Shown here in pieces: positions 17,790-26,303 of a DNA stretch of 64,000 nucleotides; positions within the stretch are counted from its first letter, which is position 1, and every line of letters begins with the position of its first letter. Below the pieces are notes generated by a model. That model ran no database searches and was not told the origin of the DNA. It saw only the letters and a program-made list of their open reading frames with translations. The stretch is from Microvirga antarctica (GTDB lineage: Bacteria; Pseudomonadota; Alphaproteobacteria; Rhizobiales; Beijerinckiaceae): NCBI RefSeq assembly GCF_017921815.1, contig NZ_JAGEMM010000004.1, positions 309,262 through 373,261 of the forward strand. The letters run 5' to 3'. A program made the translations under genes and the position numbers.

Positions 17790-18766
17790 CAGGCGAGCTC
17801 CGCGACACGGGTGGAATGCCAGCATGCCGTGTCATGGTCCGGCCCCACTTCCACTAATGGCGGAACGGTTGCGCAAGCCTCGTCGGCCAGCGGACATCGG
17901 TTGCGGAACCGGCACCCGTCCGGCCACGTCCCCGCTGCAGGGACGACGCCGGCGATCGTCTTGAGGTCGACCTTGCGCGGTCCGTCGAGTTTCGGAATGG
18001 TCGCCAACAAGAGTTTTGTATAGGGATGCCGGGGCTCTTCGAAGATCGCGTCAACGGGCCCGCTCTCGACGATGCGTCCGCCATACATGATGCAGACGTC
18101 ATCCGCGAGATCGGCCACCACGCCCATGTCGTGGGTGATCACCAGGATCGCGGTCCCGGCGCTCTGCCGGAGATCGCGCATGAGATCGAGAATCTGGGCC
18201 TGGATCGTCACATCCAGCGCAGTGGTGGGCTCATCGGCGATCAGGAGCTTGGGGCGACAGATGAGGGCGGCGGCGATCATGATGCGCTGACACATGCCGC
18301 CGGACAACTCGAAGGGGTATTGTTCCGCACGTCGTTCGGCGTCTGAAATGCCGACGCGCGTCATCATCGCGATGGCTTCGCGCCGTGCTTCTGCAGACCC
18401 AAGCCCCCTGTGCAGACGAAGTGCCTCTTCGACCTGCTCACCGGCACGCATCAGCGGATTGAGCGAGGCGATCGGCTCCTGGAAAATGATTGCGACCTCG
18501 TCACCGCGCACGCCTGCCAACTGCTCTTCGCTCATCGCGCTGAGGACGCGACCGCCAAGTTCAACGGTGCCACCGGTGAAACGCGCGGCCTTCGGCAGCA
18601 ATCGCAAAATCGAAAGTGCCGTCAGGCTTTTCCCGCACCCGCTCTCGCCGACAAGCGCCACGATGCGTCCGGCGCTTGCGGTGATCGAGACCCCATCGAC
18701 GACGCGCGCCCCGCCGATCTCGATGGCGACATCCCTCATGGCCAGGACGGGCTCGGCTGCATTCAT
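17789..18766 (-). CDS. Dipeptide/oligopeptide-type ABC transporter ATP-binding protein (DppD/OppD-like)
   Basis: 325 residues. Walker A is [10 protein letters not shown]-loop FQEPIASLNP, Walker [15 protein letters not shown] and switch ITHDMG. The signature reads ELSGGMCQR: Met for Gln is usual in the OppD branch, but Cys in place of the usual Arg is not. The C-terminus has the oligo_HPY Cys motif CRFRNRCPLADEAC. It forms a heterodimer with the downstream DppF-like ATPase. It overlaps both neighbours by a few bases, so it is translationally coupled to the hydrolase gene upstream and the second ATPase downstream. Confidence 0.92.
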   Translation of the reverse strand: MNAAEPVLAMRDVAIEIGGARVVDGVSITASAGRIVALVGESGCGKSLTALSILRLLPKAARFTGGTVELGGRVLSAMSEEQLAGVRGDEVAIIFQEPIASLNPLMRAGEQVEEALRLHRGLGSAEARREAIAMMTRVGISDAERRAEQYPFELSGGMCQRIMIAAALICRPKLLIADEPTTALDVTIQAQILDLMRDLRQSAGTAILVITHDMGVVADLADDVCIMYGGRIVESGPVDAIFEEPRHPYTKLLLATIPKLDGPRKVDLKTIAGVVPAAGTWPDGCRFRNRCPLADEACATVPPLVEVGPDHDTACWHSTRVAELA

Positions 18767-20322
18767 GAGGCGGGTGCCGCGTCATCGGCAGCCACCACGG
18801 CGGACCACGGGCTTGTGGGATGAACCATCCCGACAAAACCGCCATCGTCTCGCATGACGGCGGAGGGGATTGCGAAATTGACAGGGTAGATCGTGTCGTC
18901 GACCCGCTCGACTGGGTGGAGGCGCCCCACTGTTGCGGCGACCTTGGCGCCGGCCCGGATATCGACCTTGATGACGGGTGTGCTGGCGTCAATGCGCGGG
19001 CGATGAAAGGCGTCCTCTAGACTTGCGCCGAAATCGACCAGGCTGGAGACGATCTGCAGAACGGTTGGAAAGATGGTCCGCCCGCCAGCGGCGCCAATCG
19101 CCAGGTGGGGGCGACCGTCTTGCGTCAGGACGATCGGGCACATATTGGCGAGAGGCTTCACGCCGCCCTTGATGCTGTTGGGCTGCGCGGGTCGCGGGTC
19201 AAACCACATCATGCCGTTGTTCATGAGGATGCCGGCATTGGGCAGAACCACTTTCGATCCGAAGCGAGACAACAGGGTGTTGGTCAGCGCCACCATGGTG
19301 CCGTCGCGATCGACCACGCTCACATGCGACGTGCAGGATGCCGCGCGGGCGGCGTGGCCCAGGGTGGTCAACCGGTGCTGATAGGTGTCGCGGATGGCGT
19401 TGGCGTAGGCAAGCGCGGCATCGGCGTCAGACGTTTCCGGTCCGAAAGTCGTCAGCGCCGACAGACGGTCCATCGCGTCGAGGAAGCTCGGGCCGCCGCT
19501 CAACCCTGGCACCACGTGAACGTCGTAATTGCGATACCGGCCCGTCTGGGCTGGATTCCACGTCGGCTGATAGGATGCCATGTCGGCGGCCGAGATGACG
19601 GATCCTCCCTGCTGGAGATCGGCGGTCACCAGACGGGCGATCTCGCCTTCATAGAAGTCGCGTGCACCCGATTGGGCAAGACGCTTCAACATCTCGGCTT
19701 TTTTCGCCATCGGCCGGAGATGAGGATGAGCGCTGTCGCCGACGGATGGCGCGCGACCCTGATCGAGGAAGAGCGCGGCCGTTTCCGGGTCCCGAACGAG
19801 GGCCGGGGCCTCGGTCGAGATGGAGAGAGCCGCGAACCAGTCGACCTCGAAGCCACGAGTCGCGAACGCAATCGCGGGCTCGAGAGCATCCGCCCAGGTC
19901 ATCGTCCCATGCCGTTCAAGCGCTGCGGCAAAACCCGCCACCGCGCCCGGGATGCAGATGGACGAATAGCCCGACACATTCCGGTCGTCCACGACAGACG
20001 GCCAGTTGAACCAGTTGCCGCTCTGGTTCTCGGCCAGCGGATAGTCGGACGGATCAACGGCTGCCGCCGATCGCATGTTGAAGTCGAGCGTGTCCACGTC
20101 GCCGGTGCGGCCGTCGGCCCTCACCAGAAAGCCGCCACCGCCAACGCCCGACAGCCAGGGCTCGACAATACTGAGAACCAGGGCGGTGACGACCGCCGCG
20201 TCGATCGCATTGCCTCCGCGCTCAAGCACGGTCGCACCGGCCGCCGCCGCGTGGCGGTTCTGCGCGGCCACCATGCCATTCCGCGACCGGACGCACGGCT
20301 TCAGCACCTGGAATGTCTGCAT
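18763..20322 (-). CDS. Gamma-glutamyltransferase-family Ntn hydrolase, cytosolic
   Basis: 519 residues, typical of the GGT family. The autoprocessing and catalytic Thr331 lies in CTSHVSVVDRDGT (compare TTHYSVVDKDG in E. coli GGT). The oxyanion/substrate loops VVLPNAGILMNNGM and KPLANMCPIV are present. No signal peptide is visible, whereas many bacterial GGTs are periplasmic, so it should act on imported substrate. The segment that carries the gamma-glutamyl-binding Arg in classic GGT (LDFRE) reads LDFNMRS here, so Arg is displaced. The substrate may be another amide, as in oxamate- or acylase-type members. Sits inside the importer operon, 1 base after the deacetylase gene. Confidence 0.82.
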   Translation of the reverse strand: MQTFQVLKPCVRSRNGMVAAQNRHAAAAGATVLERGGNAIDAAVVTALVLSIVEPWLSGVGGGGFLVRADGRTGDVDTLDFNMRSAAAVDPSDYPLAENQSGNWFNWPSVVDDRNVSGYSSICIPGAVAGFAAALERHGTMTWADALEPAIAFATRGFEVDWFAALSISTEAPALVRDPETAALFLDQGRAPSVGDSAHPHLRPMAKKAEMLKRLAQSGARDFYEGEIARLVTADLQQGGSVISAADMASYQPTWNPAQTGRYRNYDVHVVPGLSGGPSFLDAMDRLSALTTFGPETSDADAALAYANAIRDTYQHRLTTLGHAARAASCTSHVSVVDRDGTMVALTNTLLSRFGSKVVLPNAGILMNNGMMWFDPRPAQPNSIKGGVKPLANMCPIVLTQDGRPHLAIGAAGGRTIFPTVLQIVSSLVDFGASLEDAFHRPRIDASTPVIKVDIRAGAKVAATVGRLHPVERVDDTIYPVNFAIPSAVMRDDGGFVGMVHPTSPWSAVVAADDAAPAS

Positions 20323-20323
20323 G

Positions 20324-21226
20324 TTACTGGGCTCCCTTGAACCGGCGCGCGCCGATCGCGTCCGGGACACGCGACGTGACGGAAAAGCCGTCCCCGAGGC
20401 TGCGATGATGGCGCGCGACCTCGCCGACGGTCGCAATCCAGACCGCAGGGTCGTTCGCGATGCTCTCCAGCAATCGCTCCAGCATGCGGATGCGACCCGC
20501 TCTGCCGGAAATCCAATCGTGAACGGTCAGCATGAACAGACCGCGTTCCCGCTTGAGGACGTCCCATTCGTCGAGCCACGAGTCGAGGACGCCTGTCTGA
20601 GAGGAGGGCGCCCAGCGGTCTGCGCCGCTGCCGACGAACTTGAAGTAAATCGCATCATCGATTGCCCATTGGACGGGGATCTCCGTCACGCCATCAATCG
20701 TGTAGGGGTGATCGAAACCCATCAGCGAGCTGTCATACAGGTCCCGCCGCTTGAGTTCGGCCAACATGAAGGGAGTCATCTCCCAGGCTGGCGATCGGAA
20801 GCCTGTCGGCTTTGCGCCGATCTGACGTGCGAAGATCGCAAAGGATTCGTCGAGCGCCCTGACAAACTCGTCATCCTGGATGTCCGCCACCACCTCGTGG
20901 AAGTAACCGTGCAATCCGACCTCGTGGCCTCGTGCCACAAAGGCTGGCAGAAGTGCGGGGTGATTTTCCGCGACGAGGCCGGGGACGAAGAACGTCCCCT
21001 TCATGGCATGGCGGTCGAGAAGATCGAGCAAGCGCCAGATTCCGGTGCGCGGGCCAAAGAGGCGCTGCTCCATCTGCCCGATGAGCGCATCTGGCACGGC
21101 ATCTTTTCGACCCCAGAGATAGGGAGACTCCGCGTCGACGTCGACGGTGAAGCAGAAGGCGCTTGTCTTGCCGCCGGGCCAGGAATAGCGAGGAAACGGC
21201 GACGCGTGGAGATCAGGATCCGTCAT
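20324..21226 (-). CDS. Polysaccharide-deacetylase (NodB-fold) family hydrolase
   Basis: 300 residues, no signal peptide, so cytosolic. It carries NodB-fold motifs: FTVDVDAE (metal/catalytic Asp29, Asp31), the metal ligands in HEVGLHGYFHE (His101, His106, His110) and GFRSPAWEMTP. Cytosolic NodB-fold enzymes include PuuE-type allantoinases and other C-N hydrolases as well as sugar deacetylases, so a non-polysaccharide substrate is likely. The start excludes an in-frame extension that overlaps the SDR gene. It lies between an SDR and a GGT-family hydrolase in a peptide-type importer operon, which suggests stepwise breakdown of an imported amide or acylated compound. Confidence 0.82.
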   Translation of the reverse strand: MTDPDLHASPFPRYSWPGGKTSAFCFTVDVDAESPYLWGRKDAVPDALIGQMEQRLFGPRTGIWRLLDLLDRHAMKGTFFVPGLVAENHPALLPAFVARGHEVGLHGYFHEVVADIQDDEFVRALDESFAIFARQIGAKPTGFRSPAWEMTPFMLAELKRRDLYDSSLMGFDHPYTIDGVTEIPVQWAIDDAIYFKFVGSGADRWAPSSQTGVLDSWLDEWDVLKRERGLFMLTVHDWISGRAGRIRMLERLLESIANDPAVWIATVGEVARHHRSLGDGFSVTSRVPDAIGARRFKGAQ

Positions 21227-21236
21227 TGGGCGGGTC

Positions 21237-22028
21237 TCACAGGGCTTTCTTCTTGGCTTGGTGAACCGCGAGCGAGCCGATGGAATTGCCGCCATCGACC
21301 GTCAACGTACTGCCAGTCACGTAATCCGACGCGTCGCTGGCGAGATACAGCAGGGCATTTCCCACATCCTGTCTGGACGAGGGACGGCCGAGGGGAATCG
21401 CCGCCACCGTGTTGGCGATATGATCCTGCGTGAGATCGCTGACCGTGCTTCCGGCCGCGAAGCCAGGCTCCAGCGTGTTGACACGAATCCCATATTCCGC
21501 GAGCTCGATCGCGAAGCCTTTGGTCAGCCGGTCGAGGGCAGTCTTGGACGTGCAATAGGGCACAACCGTGCTTCGCATCTTGCGCGAGGCGCCCGATGAA
21601 ATGTTGATGATCGAGCCCGGCAGGCTCCTTCGCACCATCTGCGTCGCAAATCGCTGGGTGGTGATGAAGGGCGCGCGCAGGTTGATCGAGAAGATGCGGT
21701 CGAAATCCGCCGTTGAAATATCGAGCAGGAATCCGCTGGGATAGATGCCCGCATTGTTGACGAGGATATCCGGCGCGCCCCAGCGCGCGCCGACGGCGTC
21801 GACGAGCGCTACAATCGAGGATTCTTGCGTCAGATCGGCCGTGTGGGTGAAACCCTCCGCTCCGAGGGCGTGCGACGCGGCGAGCCGATCGAGCCCGGCC
21901 TGATCCATGTCGGTGAGACAGAGATGGCAGCCAGCCTCTTCCAAGGTGGCCACGATCCATTCGCCGATCACGCCGCTGGCACCGGTGATCACCGCGCGTT
22001 TGCCTTTAAGATCGTCAAAGAACTGCAT
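21237..22028 (-). CDS. Short-chain dehydrogenase/reductase (classical SDR)
   Basis: 263 residues. TGASGVIGEW (about 14-23) is the NAD(P)-binding glycine loop and VNNAGIYPSG the conserved NNAG. INISSG holds the active-site Ser region, and the YCTSK motif gives the catalytic Tyr and Lys. The C-terminal DGGNSIG is typical of classical SDRs. An Asp after the second strand (LTDMD) favours NAD over NADP. Substrate unknown; it belongs to the importer operon, 8 bases from the permease gene. An open frame continues upstream over the permease gene, but that is out-of-frame shadow and not a fusion. Confidence 0.88.
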   Translation of the reverse strand: MQFFDDLKGKRAVITGASGVIGEWIVATLEEAGCHLCLTDMDQAGLDRLAASHALGAEGFTHTADLTQESSIVALVDAVGARWGAPDILVNNAGIYPSGFLLDISTADFDRIFSINLRAPFITTQRFATQMVRRSLPGSIINISSGASRKMRSTVVPYCTSKTALDRLTKGFAIELAEYGIRVNTLEPGFAAGSTVSDLTQDHIANTVAAIPLGRPSSRQDVGNALLYLASDASDYVTGSTLTVDGGNSIGSLAVHQAKKKAL

Positions 22029-22036
22029 GGTCGGCC

Positions 22037-22897
22037 TCAATGGATTCGTGGATCGAGATAGTCGCGAACGAAGTCGCCGATAAGATTGATGGCCAGCACC
22101 AGCAGAAACAGGCAGGCTCCCGGCAGGGTGGCAATCCACCACGCATTGGCCAGATAGTTGCGGCCGACGCTCAGGATCGCGCCCCAGCTCGCGGTCGGCG
22201 GCTGGACGCCAAGGCCGAGAAAGGACAAGCCGGCCTCGAACAGCACCATCAGGCCGAATTCCAGCGTCGCCACCACCGTGATGGCCCCGATGATGTTCGG
22301 CAGGACATGACGCAGCAGCACGCGTGTTGCGCTCGCACCCATGAAGGCGGAAAGACGCACATAGGGCATGTTCGCGACAGCGAGCGTCTGGCCATAGGCG
22401 ACGCGGGCGTAGCGGGGCCAGCGTGTGAGGACGAGCACCAGGATGACGTTCAAGAGGCTCGGTCCGAGGACCGCCACGGTGATGATCGCCAGCAGGATAG
22501 CCGGAATCGACAGGAAGACGTCGACCACGCGCATGATGACCATTTCGACCCAGCCGCGGCGGTAGCCGGCCATCATGCCGAGGCAGACTCCCACCGCGCC
22601 TGACAGTATGACGGACGCGAAGGCGACGGTCAGCGAGATGCGCGCGCCGTAGATGATCCGGCTCAGGACGTCGCGACCGAGTTCGTCGCTGCCGAGCCAA
22701 TAGTGGAAGGTCCGCGAGACTGTTCCGGGCGGCTTGAGACGGCCAACCAGGTTCTGGGCGTTGGGATCGTAGGGTGCGATCAGCGGTGCAAAGATGGCCG
22801 CGGCCACGAACATGGCAATGAGCGCCACCGGCCACCACCGGCTCGTCTTGACGAGGGCTTGAGAGAATGTGATGCGTTGGGCAACCAGGCCGCTCAT
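22037..22897 (-). CDS. Dipeptide/oligopeptide-type ABC transporter permease (DppC/OppC-like)
   Basis: 286 residues with about six membrane segments. The N-terminal OppC_N segment (WWPVALIAMFVAAAIFAP) is followed by DPNAQ and YWLGSDELGRDVLSRIIYG, a hallmark of DppC proteins. The EAA cytoplasmic loop reads YVRLSAFMGASATRVLLRHV and the protein ends DFVRDYLDPR. It forms the membrane channel with the DppB-like partner, whose stop codon its ATG overlaps. Confidence 0.92.
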   Translation of the reverse strand: MSGLVAQRITFSQALVKTSRWWPVALIAMFVAAAIFAPLIAPYDPNAQNLVGRLKPPGTVSRTFHYWLGSDELGRDVLSRIIYGARISLTVAFASVILSGAVGVCLGMMAGYRRGWVEMVIMRVVDVFLSIPAILLAIITVAVLGPSLLNVILVLVLTRWPRYARVAYGQTLAVANMPYVRLSAFMGASATRVLLRHVLPNIIGAITVVATLEFGLMVLFEAGLSFLGLGVQPPTASWGAILSVGRNYLANAWWIATLPGACLFLLVLAINLIGDFVRDYLDPRIH

Positions 22898-23820
22898 CGC
22901 GCAACCTCCAGCCTGATACGCGGATCGACGACGCTGTAGAGGATATCAGCCAGCAGGTTGAGCGCGACCGTCACGAACGAGCCCAGCAGGACGACCCCCT
23001 GAACGATCAGAAAATCGCGCGCCAGGATCGACTGAACGGTCACTTGCCCGAGACCTGGCCATGCGAAGACCGTCTCGACGATCACGGCCCCGGCCAGGAG
23101 ATTCGAAATTTCGAGCGCCGCAACCGTGATCACCGGGATCGCCGCGTTGCGTGCCACGTGACGCCACAGGAGTCTGCTCGTGCGAACACCGCGGGCCCTT
23201 GCGGTGCGGACATAGTCCTTGCTGAGCTCGTCGAGGAGCGAGGTTCGTGTAATGCGCGCGAAAGTCGCCATGCTCAGCAAGCCCAGCGTGACCGAGGGCA
23301 GGATCAGATGAGAGAAATCGCCCGACGATGACGGCGGCAACCATCCCAGCGCGATGGCGAAGACGAGGATCAGCAGAATTCCGCTCCAGAAAGTCGGCAT
23401 GCTCTGTGCGGCCAGAACGAACCCCGTGGCAACCTTCGCGATGGGGCGGTCACGAAACTGCGCGAGCAGGATCCCGATCGGAATGCCCAATCCGCAGGCC
23501 ACCACCAATGCGCCCGCCGCGAGCGCAAGCGTATAGGGCAGGCGGGAGGCGATGATCGTGACGACCGGCACATTCTGCACGATGGAGCGGCCGAGATCGA
23601 AGCGCACGAGGTTTGCCAGAAATTCGAGGTACTGCACCACAAGCGGGCGATCGAACCCCAGGCTATGGCGAAGCGCTGCGATGTCCTCGCGCGTGGCAGT
23701 CTCAGGCACCAGGAGGTAGGTCGGGTCGCCGGTCAGGCGCTGGATAAAAAAGATCAGCGTGGCTACGCCGAACATCGTCACCAGCGCCTGACCGACCCTG
23801 CGGAGGAGAAAGGGCCACAC
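22894..23820 (-). CDS. Dipeptide/oligopeptide-type ABC transporter permease (DppB/OppB-like)
   Basis: 308 residues. N-terminal LLRRVGQALVTMFGVATLIF is the first membrane helix and RLTGDPT the conserved DppB loop. FDLGRSI and SMPTFWSGILLI follow, then the EAA loop DYVRTARARGVRTSRLLWRH; it ends LLADILYSVVDPRI. Partner of the DppC-like permease. The gene starts 7 bases after the binding-protein stop, without a visible processing hairpin between them, unlike the second importer operon in this window. Confidence 0.92.
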   Translation of the reverse strand: MWPFLLRRVGQALVTMFGVATLIFFIQRLTGDPTYLLVPETATREDIAALRHSLGFDRPLVVQYLEFLANLVRFDLGRSIVQNVPVVTIIASRLPYTLALAAGALVVACGLGIPIGILLAQFRDRPIAKVATGFVLAAQSMPTFWSGILLILVFAIALGWLPPSSSGDFSHLILPSVTLGLLSMATFARITRTSLLDELSKDYVRTARARGVRTSRLLWRHVARNAAIPVITVAALEISNLLAGAVIVETVFAWPGLGQVTVQSILARDFLIVQGVVLLGSFVTVALNLLADILYSVVDPRIRLEVAR

Positions 23821-23827
23821 GGCCGGG

Positions 23828-25336
23828 TCAGTCCGTCCAGCTCATGCGGTTGAGAAACATGCTTTCATTGGCTGTCGGCTGCCACTTCAGATTCTTCGTG
23901 GCGCCGTAGATTGCTGCGCTCTGATAAAGCGGAATCAGGGGCACCTCCTCGGCCACGATCTCATGCACCTGACGATACAGGTCCTGCCGCTTCTTCGCGT
24001 CGAGGGTCTGGCGCGCTTCCTCCAGAAGGCCATCGACCTTCGGGTTGCGATAGGCCGACCAGGCGCTGCTGTTGTGCAGGAGGGGAAACAACACGCCATC
24101 CGAGTCCTGGCAGGCGCATGACCAGCGTCCGTAGCTCAAGAGCGAGGTGGCATCGGGTCCTGCCTGGGCGCGTTTCAGATAGCTCGCCATATCCGACATG
24201 TTGATCTTCACGTTCAGTCCCGCATCGGTGAGCATCTGCTGCACGGCCTGCACGACGCGCTGATCGAAGACGGGTGCCGTGGCAAGCTCGATCTCCGCTT
24301 TGCCGGCTGGTCCCATTTCGGCCACCAGGGCCTTGGCCTTGTCGAGGTCGAAGGCTGGGGCCTTGATGGCATCGCTCCAGCCGAAGATTGCAGGAGTGGC
24401 CATTTCCGGCACGGCCTTGTCGTATCCGCCGAGGATGCCGTCGACGATGCCTTCCTTGTCGATGGCGTGCGCTGCCGCCTGCCGCACTTTCACGTTGTCG
24501 AACGGCGGCTTCAGGGTGTTGAGGCGCAGATACGCCACGCGCTCGGTGAGACCCGTGAGAGCCTTGGCCTTGGCGGCATTCTTCAACTGGCCGGCCTGAT
24601 CGCTGTCGAGCGTGACGCCGAGATCGCTGGCGCCGGCCTGCAGGTTTGCGAGGCGGGTCGCCGAATCGGGAACGGCCCGGAACACGGCAACCGGGAACGG
24701 ACCCTTGGTGCCCCAATACGCGTCATTACGCTTCAGCGTGACCTGTACACCGCGCTGCCACCCGTCGAACTGATACGGTCCGCTGCCGACCGGGTTGACG
24801 TTGAAGGCATCCTTGCCCACCGCATCCACCACGTGCTTGGGGACGATGGAGAGCTTGACGAGTTGCGCGAGCAGGGCCGGATAGGCGCTCTTGGTGGTCA
24901 GGACGACAGTCGTCGGCGAGGTGGCTTCCGCCTTCACGATCTGATCGAACTGGCCGAGCTGTGGGCTGCCGAATTTCGGATCGGTGATCCGCTGGATGCT
25001 GAACACCACGTCGTCGGCGGTCATTTTGCGCCCGTCGTGAAAGACGATGTCGTCACGCAGATCGAAACTGATTTGGGTATCCGACAGATACTTCCAGGAT
25101 TTGGCGACCTGCGGGGCGATCTCGCCCTTTTCGTCGCGAGTCAGCAGATTGTCGAAGATGTTGCGGTAGACGTAATAGCTGTCCGGGTTCCACTGCACTT
25201 GCGGGTCGAGGGACGAGGGTTCGTTGACGAGATCGATGACGAAGCGATCTTTCGACGCGTGCGCCGGAAGCGCTACCGAAGCCGAAAGCGTGAACGCAAG
25301 AGCGACAAGACGGGCATACCGAAAACGATCAGTCAT
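23828..25336 (-). CDS. Family 5 extracellular solute-binding protein of the first Dpp/Opp-type importer
   Basis: 502 residues with a signal peptide ending at AHA (about residue 27). Family 5 landmarks are EPSSLDPQVQW, the NIFDNLLTRDEKGEIAPQVA region, DIVFHDGRKMTADDVVFS, NPVGSGPYQF and VRQAAAHAIDKEGIVDG. No lipobox Cys, so probably a free periplasmic protein. The co-transcribed enzymes suggest a ligand with an amide bond, such as a small peptide, gamma-glutamyl compound or ureide; the sequence alone does not tell. Directly follows the regulator gene after 5 bases. Confidence 0.9.
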   Translation of the reverse strand: MTDRFRYARLVALAFTLSASVALPAHASKDRFVIDLVNEPSSLDPQVQWNPDSYYVYRNIFDNLLTRDEKGEIAPQVAKSWKYLSDTQISFDLRDDIVFHDGRKMTADDVVFSIQRITDPKFGSPQLGQFDQIVKAEATSPTTVVLTTKSAYPALLAQLVKLSIVPKHVVDAVGKDAFNVNPVGSGPYQFDGWQRGVQVTLKRNDAYWGTKGPFPVAVFRAVPDSATRLANLQAGASDLGVTLDSDQAGQLKNAAKAKALTGLTERVAYLRLNTLKPPFDNVKVRQAAAHAIDKEGIVDGILGGYDKAVPEMATPAIFGWSDAIKAPAFDLDKAKALVAEMGPAGKAEIELATAPVFDQRVVQAVQQMLTDAGLNVKINMSDMASYLKRAQAGPDATSLLSYGRWSCACQDSDGVLFPLLHNSSAWSAYRNPKVDGLLEEARQTLDAKKRQDLYRQVHEIVAEEVPLIPLYQSAAIYGATKNLKWQPTANESMFLNRMSWTD

Positions 25337-25341
25337 GATGT

Positions 25342-26121
25342 CTATTCCTTGACGGCAGAGGGGGAATGGATGGGGCCTTGAGGACGCTGGGAGCGGGTGC
25401 GCCATCGGCGTGCCGATCGTGCGCGTGGTTCGTCATGGGAGAGATCGACCGCCTTCATGGCGAGGCCGGCCAGGTGGCAAAATCGGTCGCAATCAGCCGC
25501 AACCCATCTTTCCGCGGCCGGCTCGTTGCCGCAAGCGAGTGCGATAACGAGAGGACCGTGATCCGGCGGCGAGAGGTGAAGCCCGCCCTGATCGAAGCGG
25601 GCCTCGATGCGCGCGGCATGATCCCAGGTTTCGCGGAGCCATCGACGGATGATCGGCGGGAGTCCGGCGGCGAGCGTTTCCTTGACCTGTCGGCTGGCGA
25701 CCCGTGCGGTAACCAGCGACTGCCGGTCTGCCCTGTCGGCGAGGACCGCGACCATTCCGGTCAACTGATCGAGCTGTGCGATTTCCTGGGCCGTTAGGCG
25801 GCGGGCGGCAAAGGCGGTTTCAAGGCGGCGGCGGCCCGCGATGACGTCGGCGATCAACGCCTCGGAGACGGCTGTGATCCGCCAGCCCTGGCGCGGCTGC
25901 CTGGCCACGAAGCCTTCCACCGATAAGGCGGTGAGCGCCACCCGCACCGCCGCGCGGCCGAGACCATACCGGCTGGCGGCCTCCGCCTCGCTGACGTAGG
26001 AGCCCGGGTGGAGGTGGCATTCGACAATCGCCTGCCGCAGGCGATCCACCGCAAGCTCCGTTTGCCGCTTGGGCTGCGGCAGTGTCGAAAGCGGTAAAAA
26101 GGGCGACGTTAAGTCAAGCAT
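25342..26121 (-). CDS. GntR-family (FadR/FCD type) regulator of the first importer operon
   Basis: 259 residues. The winged-helix domain (about 20-85) shows the GntR pattern: LRQAIVECHLHPGSYVSE, then ASRYGLGRAAVRVALTAL and GFVARQPRQGWRI. The C-terminal helical part with LETAFAARRL and HAARIEARFD fits an FCD-type effector domain. The C-terminal tail is Arg-rich. It is the promoter-proximal gene of the importer operon. A perfect 6-4-6 palindrome lies 19 bases before its ATG, the natural operator. It is probably an autoregulated repressor relieved by the transported compound or its breakdown product. Confidence 0.87.
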   Translation of the reverse strand: MLDLTSPFLPLSTLPQPKRQTELAVDRLRQAIVECHLHPGSYVSEAEAASRYGLGRAAVRVALTALSVEGFVARQPRQGWRITAVSEALIADVIAGRRRLETAFAARRLTAQEIAQLDQLTGMVAVLADRADRQSLVTARVASRQVKETLAAGLPPIIRRWLRETWDHAARIEARFDQGGLHLSPPDHGPLVIALACGNEPAAERWVAADCDRFCHLAGLAMKAVDLSHDEPRARSARRWRTRSQRPQGPIHSPSAVKE

Positions 26122-26139
26122 TCCCGATCCTGATCAAAT

Positions 26140-26155
26140 TTGTGAGATTTCACAA
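26140..26155. promoter_or_regulatory. Palindromic operator, probable GntR site
   Basis: TTGTGA-GATT-TCACAA is a perfect inverted repeat with a 4-base centre, 19 bases before the gntR ATG, in the 182-base divergent gntR/lacI region. The location fits autoregulation by the FadR-type regulator. It resembles half-sites of CRP but has spacing 4, not 6. The divergent arrangement means it could also affect lacI, whose start is about 150 bases away. Confidence 0.5.
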
Positions 26156-26250
26156 GCTGTTTGTTAACCCGTCCGGAGGAGTCCGCGCTTGAGGCGGCTC
26201 CCGTGGCCCGCAGCACTCTCTCGGGTCCGCTGTCGTTGCGTGAGGACCGA

Positions 26251-26279
26251 TTGACAACTGTCCCCTGCAACCGGTTACA
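26251..26279 (+). promoter_or_regulatory. lacI promoter with LacI-type operator
   Basis: A consensus -35 TTGACA lies at 26251-26256. The -10 (TTACAT, 26275-26280, 18-base spacer) is weak. TGCAACCGGTTACA (26266-26279) is a 14-base palindrome with a CG centre and one mismatch, the usual form of LacI/GalR-family operators. It overlaps the spacer and -10, so binding would block the promoter. A related ACCGGT core (26300-26305) overlaps the GTG start. It predicts autorepression of lacI and of the nag genes behind it. Confidence 0.55.
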
Positions 26280-26303
26280 TAGCTCACCAAGAGGTGAAAA
26301 CCG

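Noticed and set aside
22029..22904. SDR appearing to be fused to an N-terminal extension over the permease gene
   Set aside because: The extension is out-of-frame shadow of the permease; the SDR has its own ATG at the normal family start.
26140..26155. CRP/FNR-type site
   Set aside because: Half-sites TGTGA/TCACA are right but spacing is 4 rather than 6, and location fits a GntR operator better.
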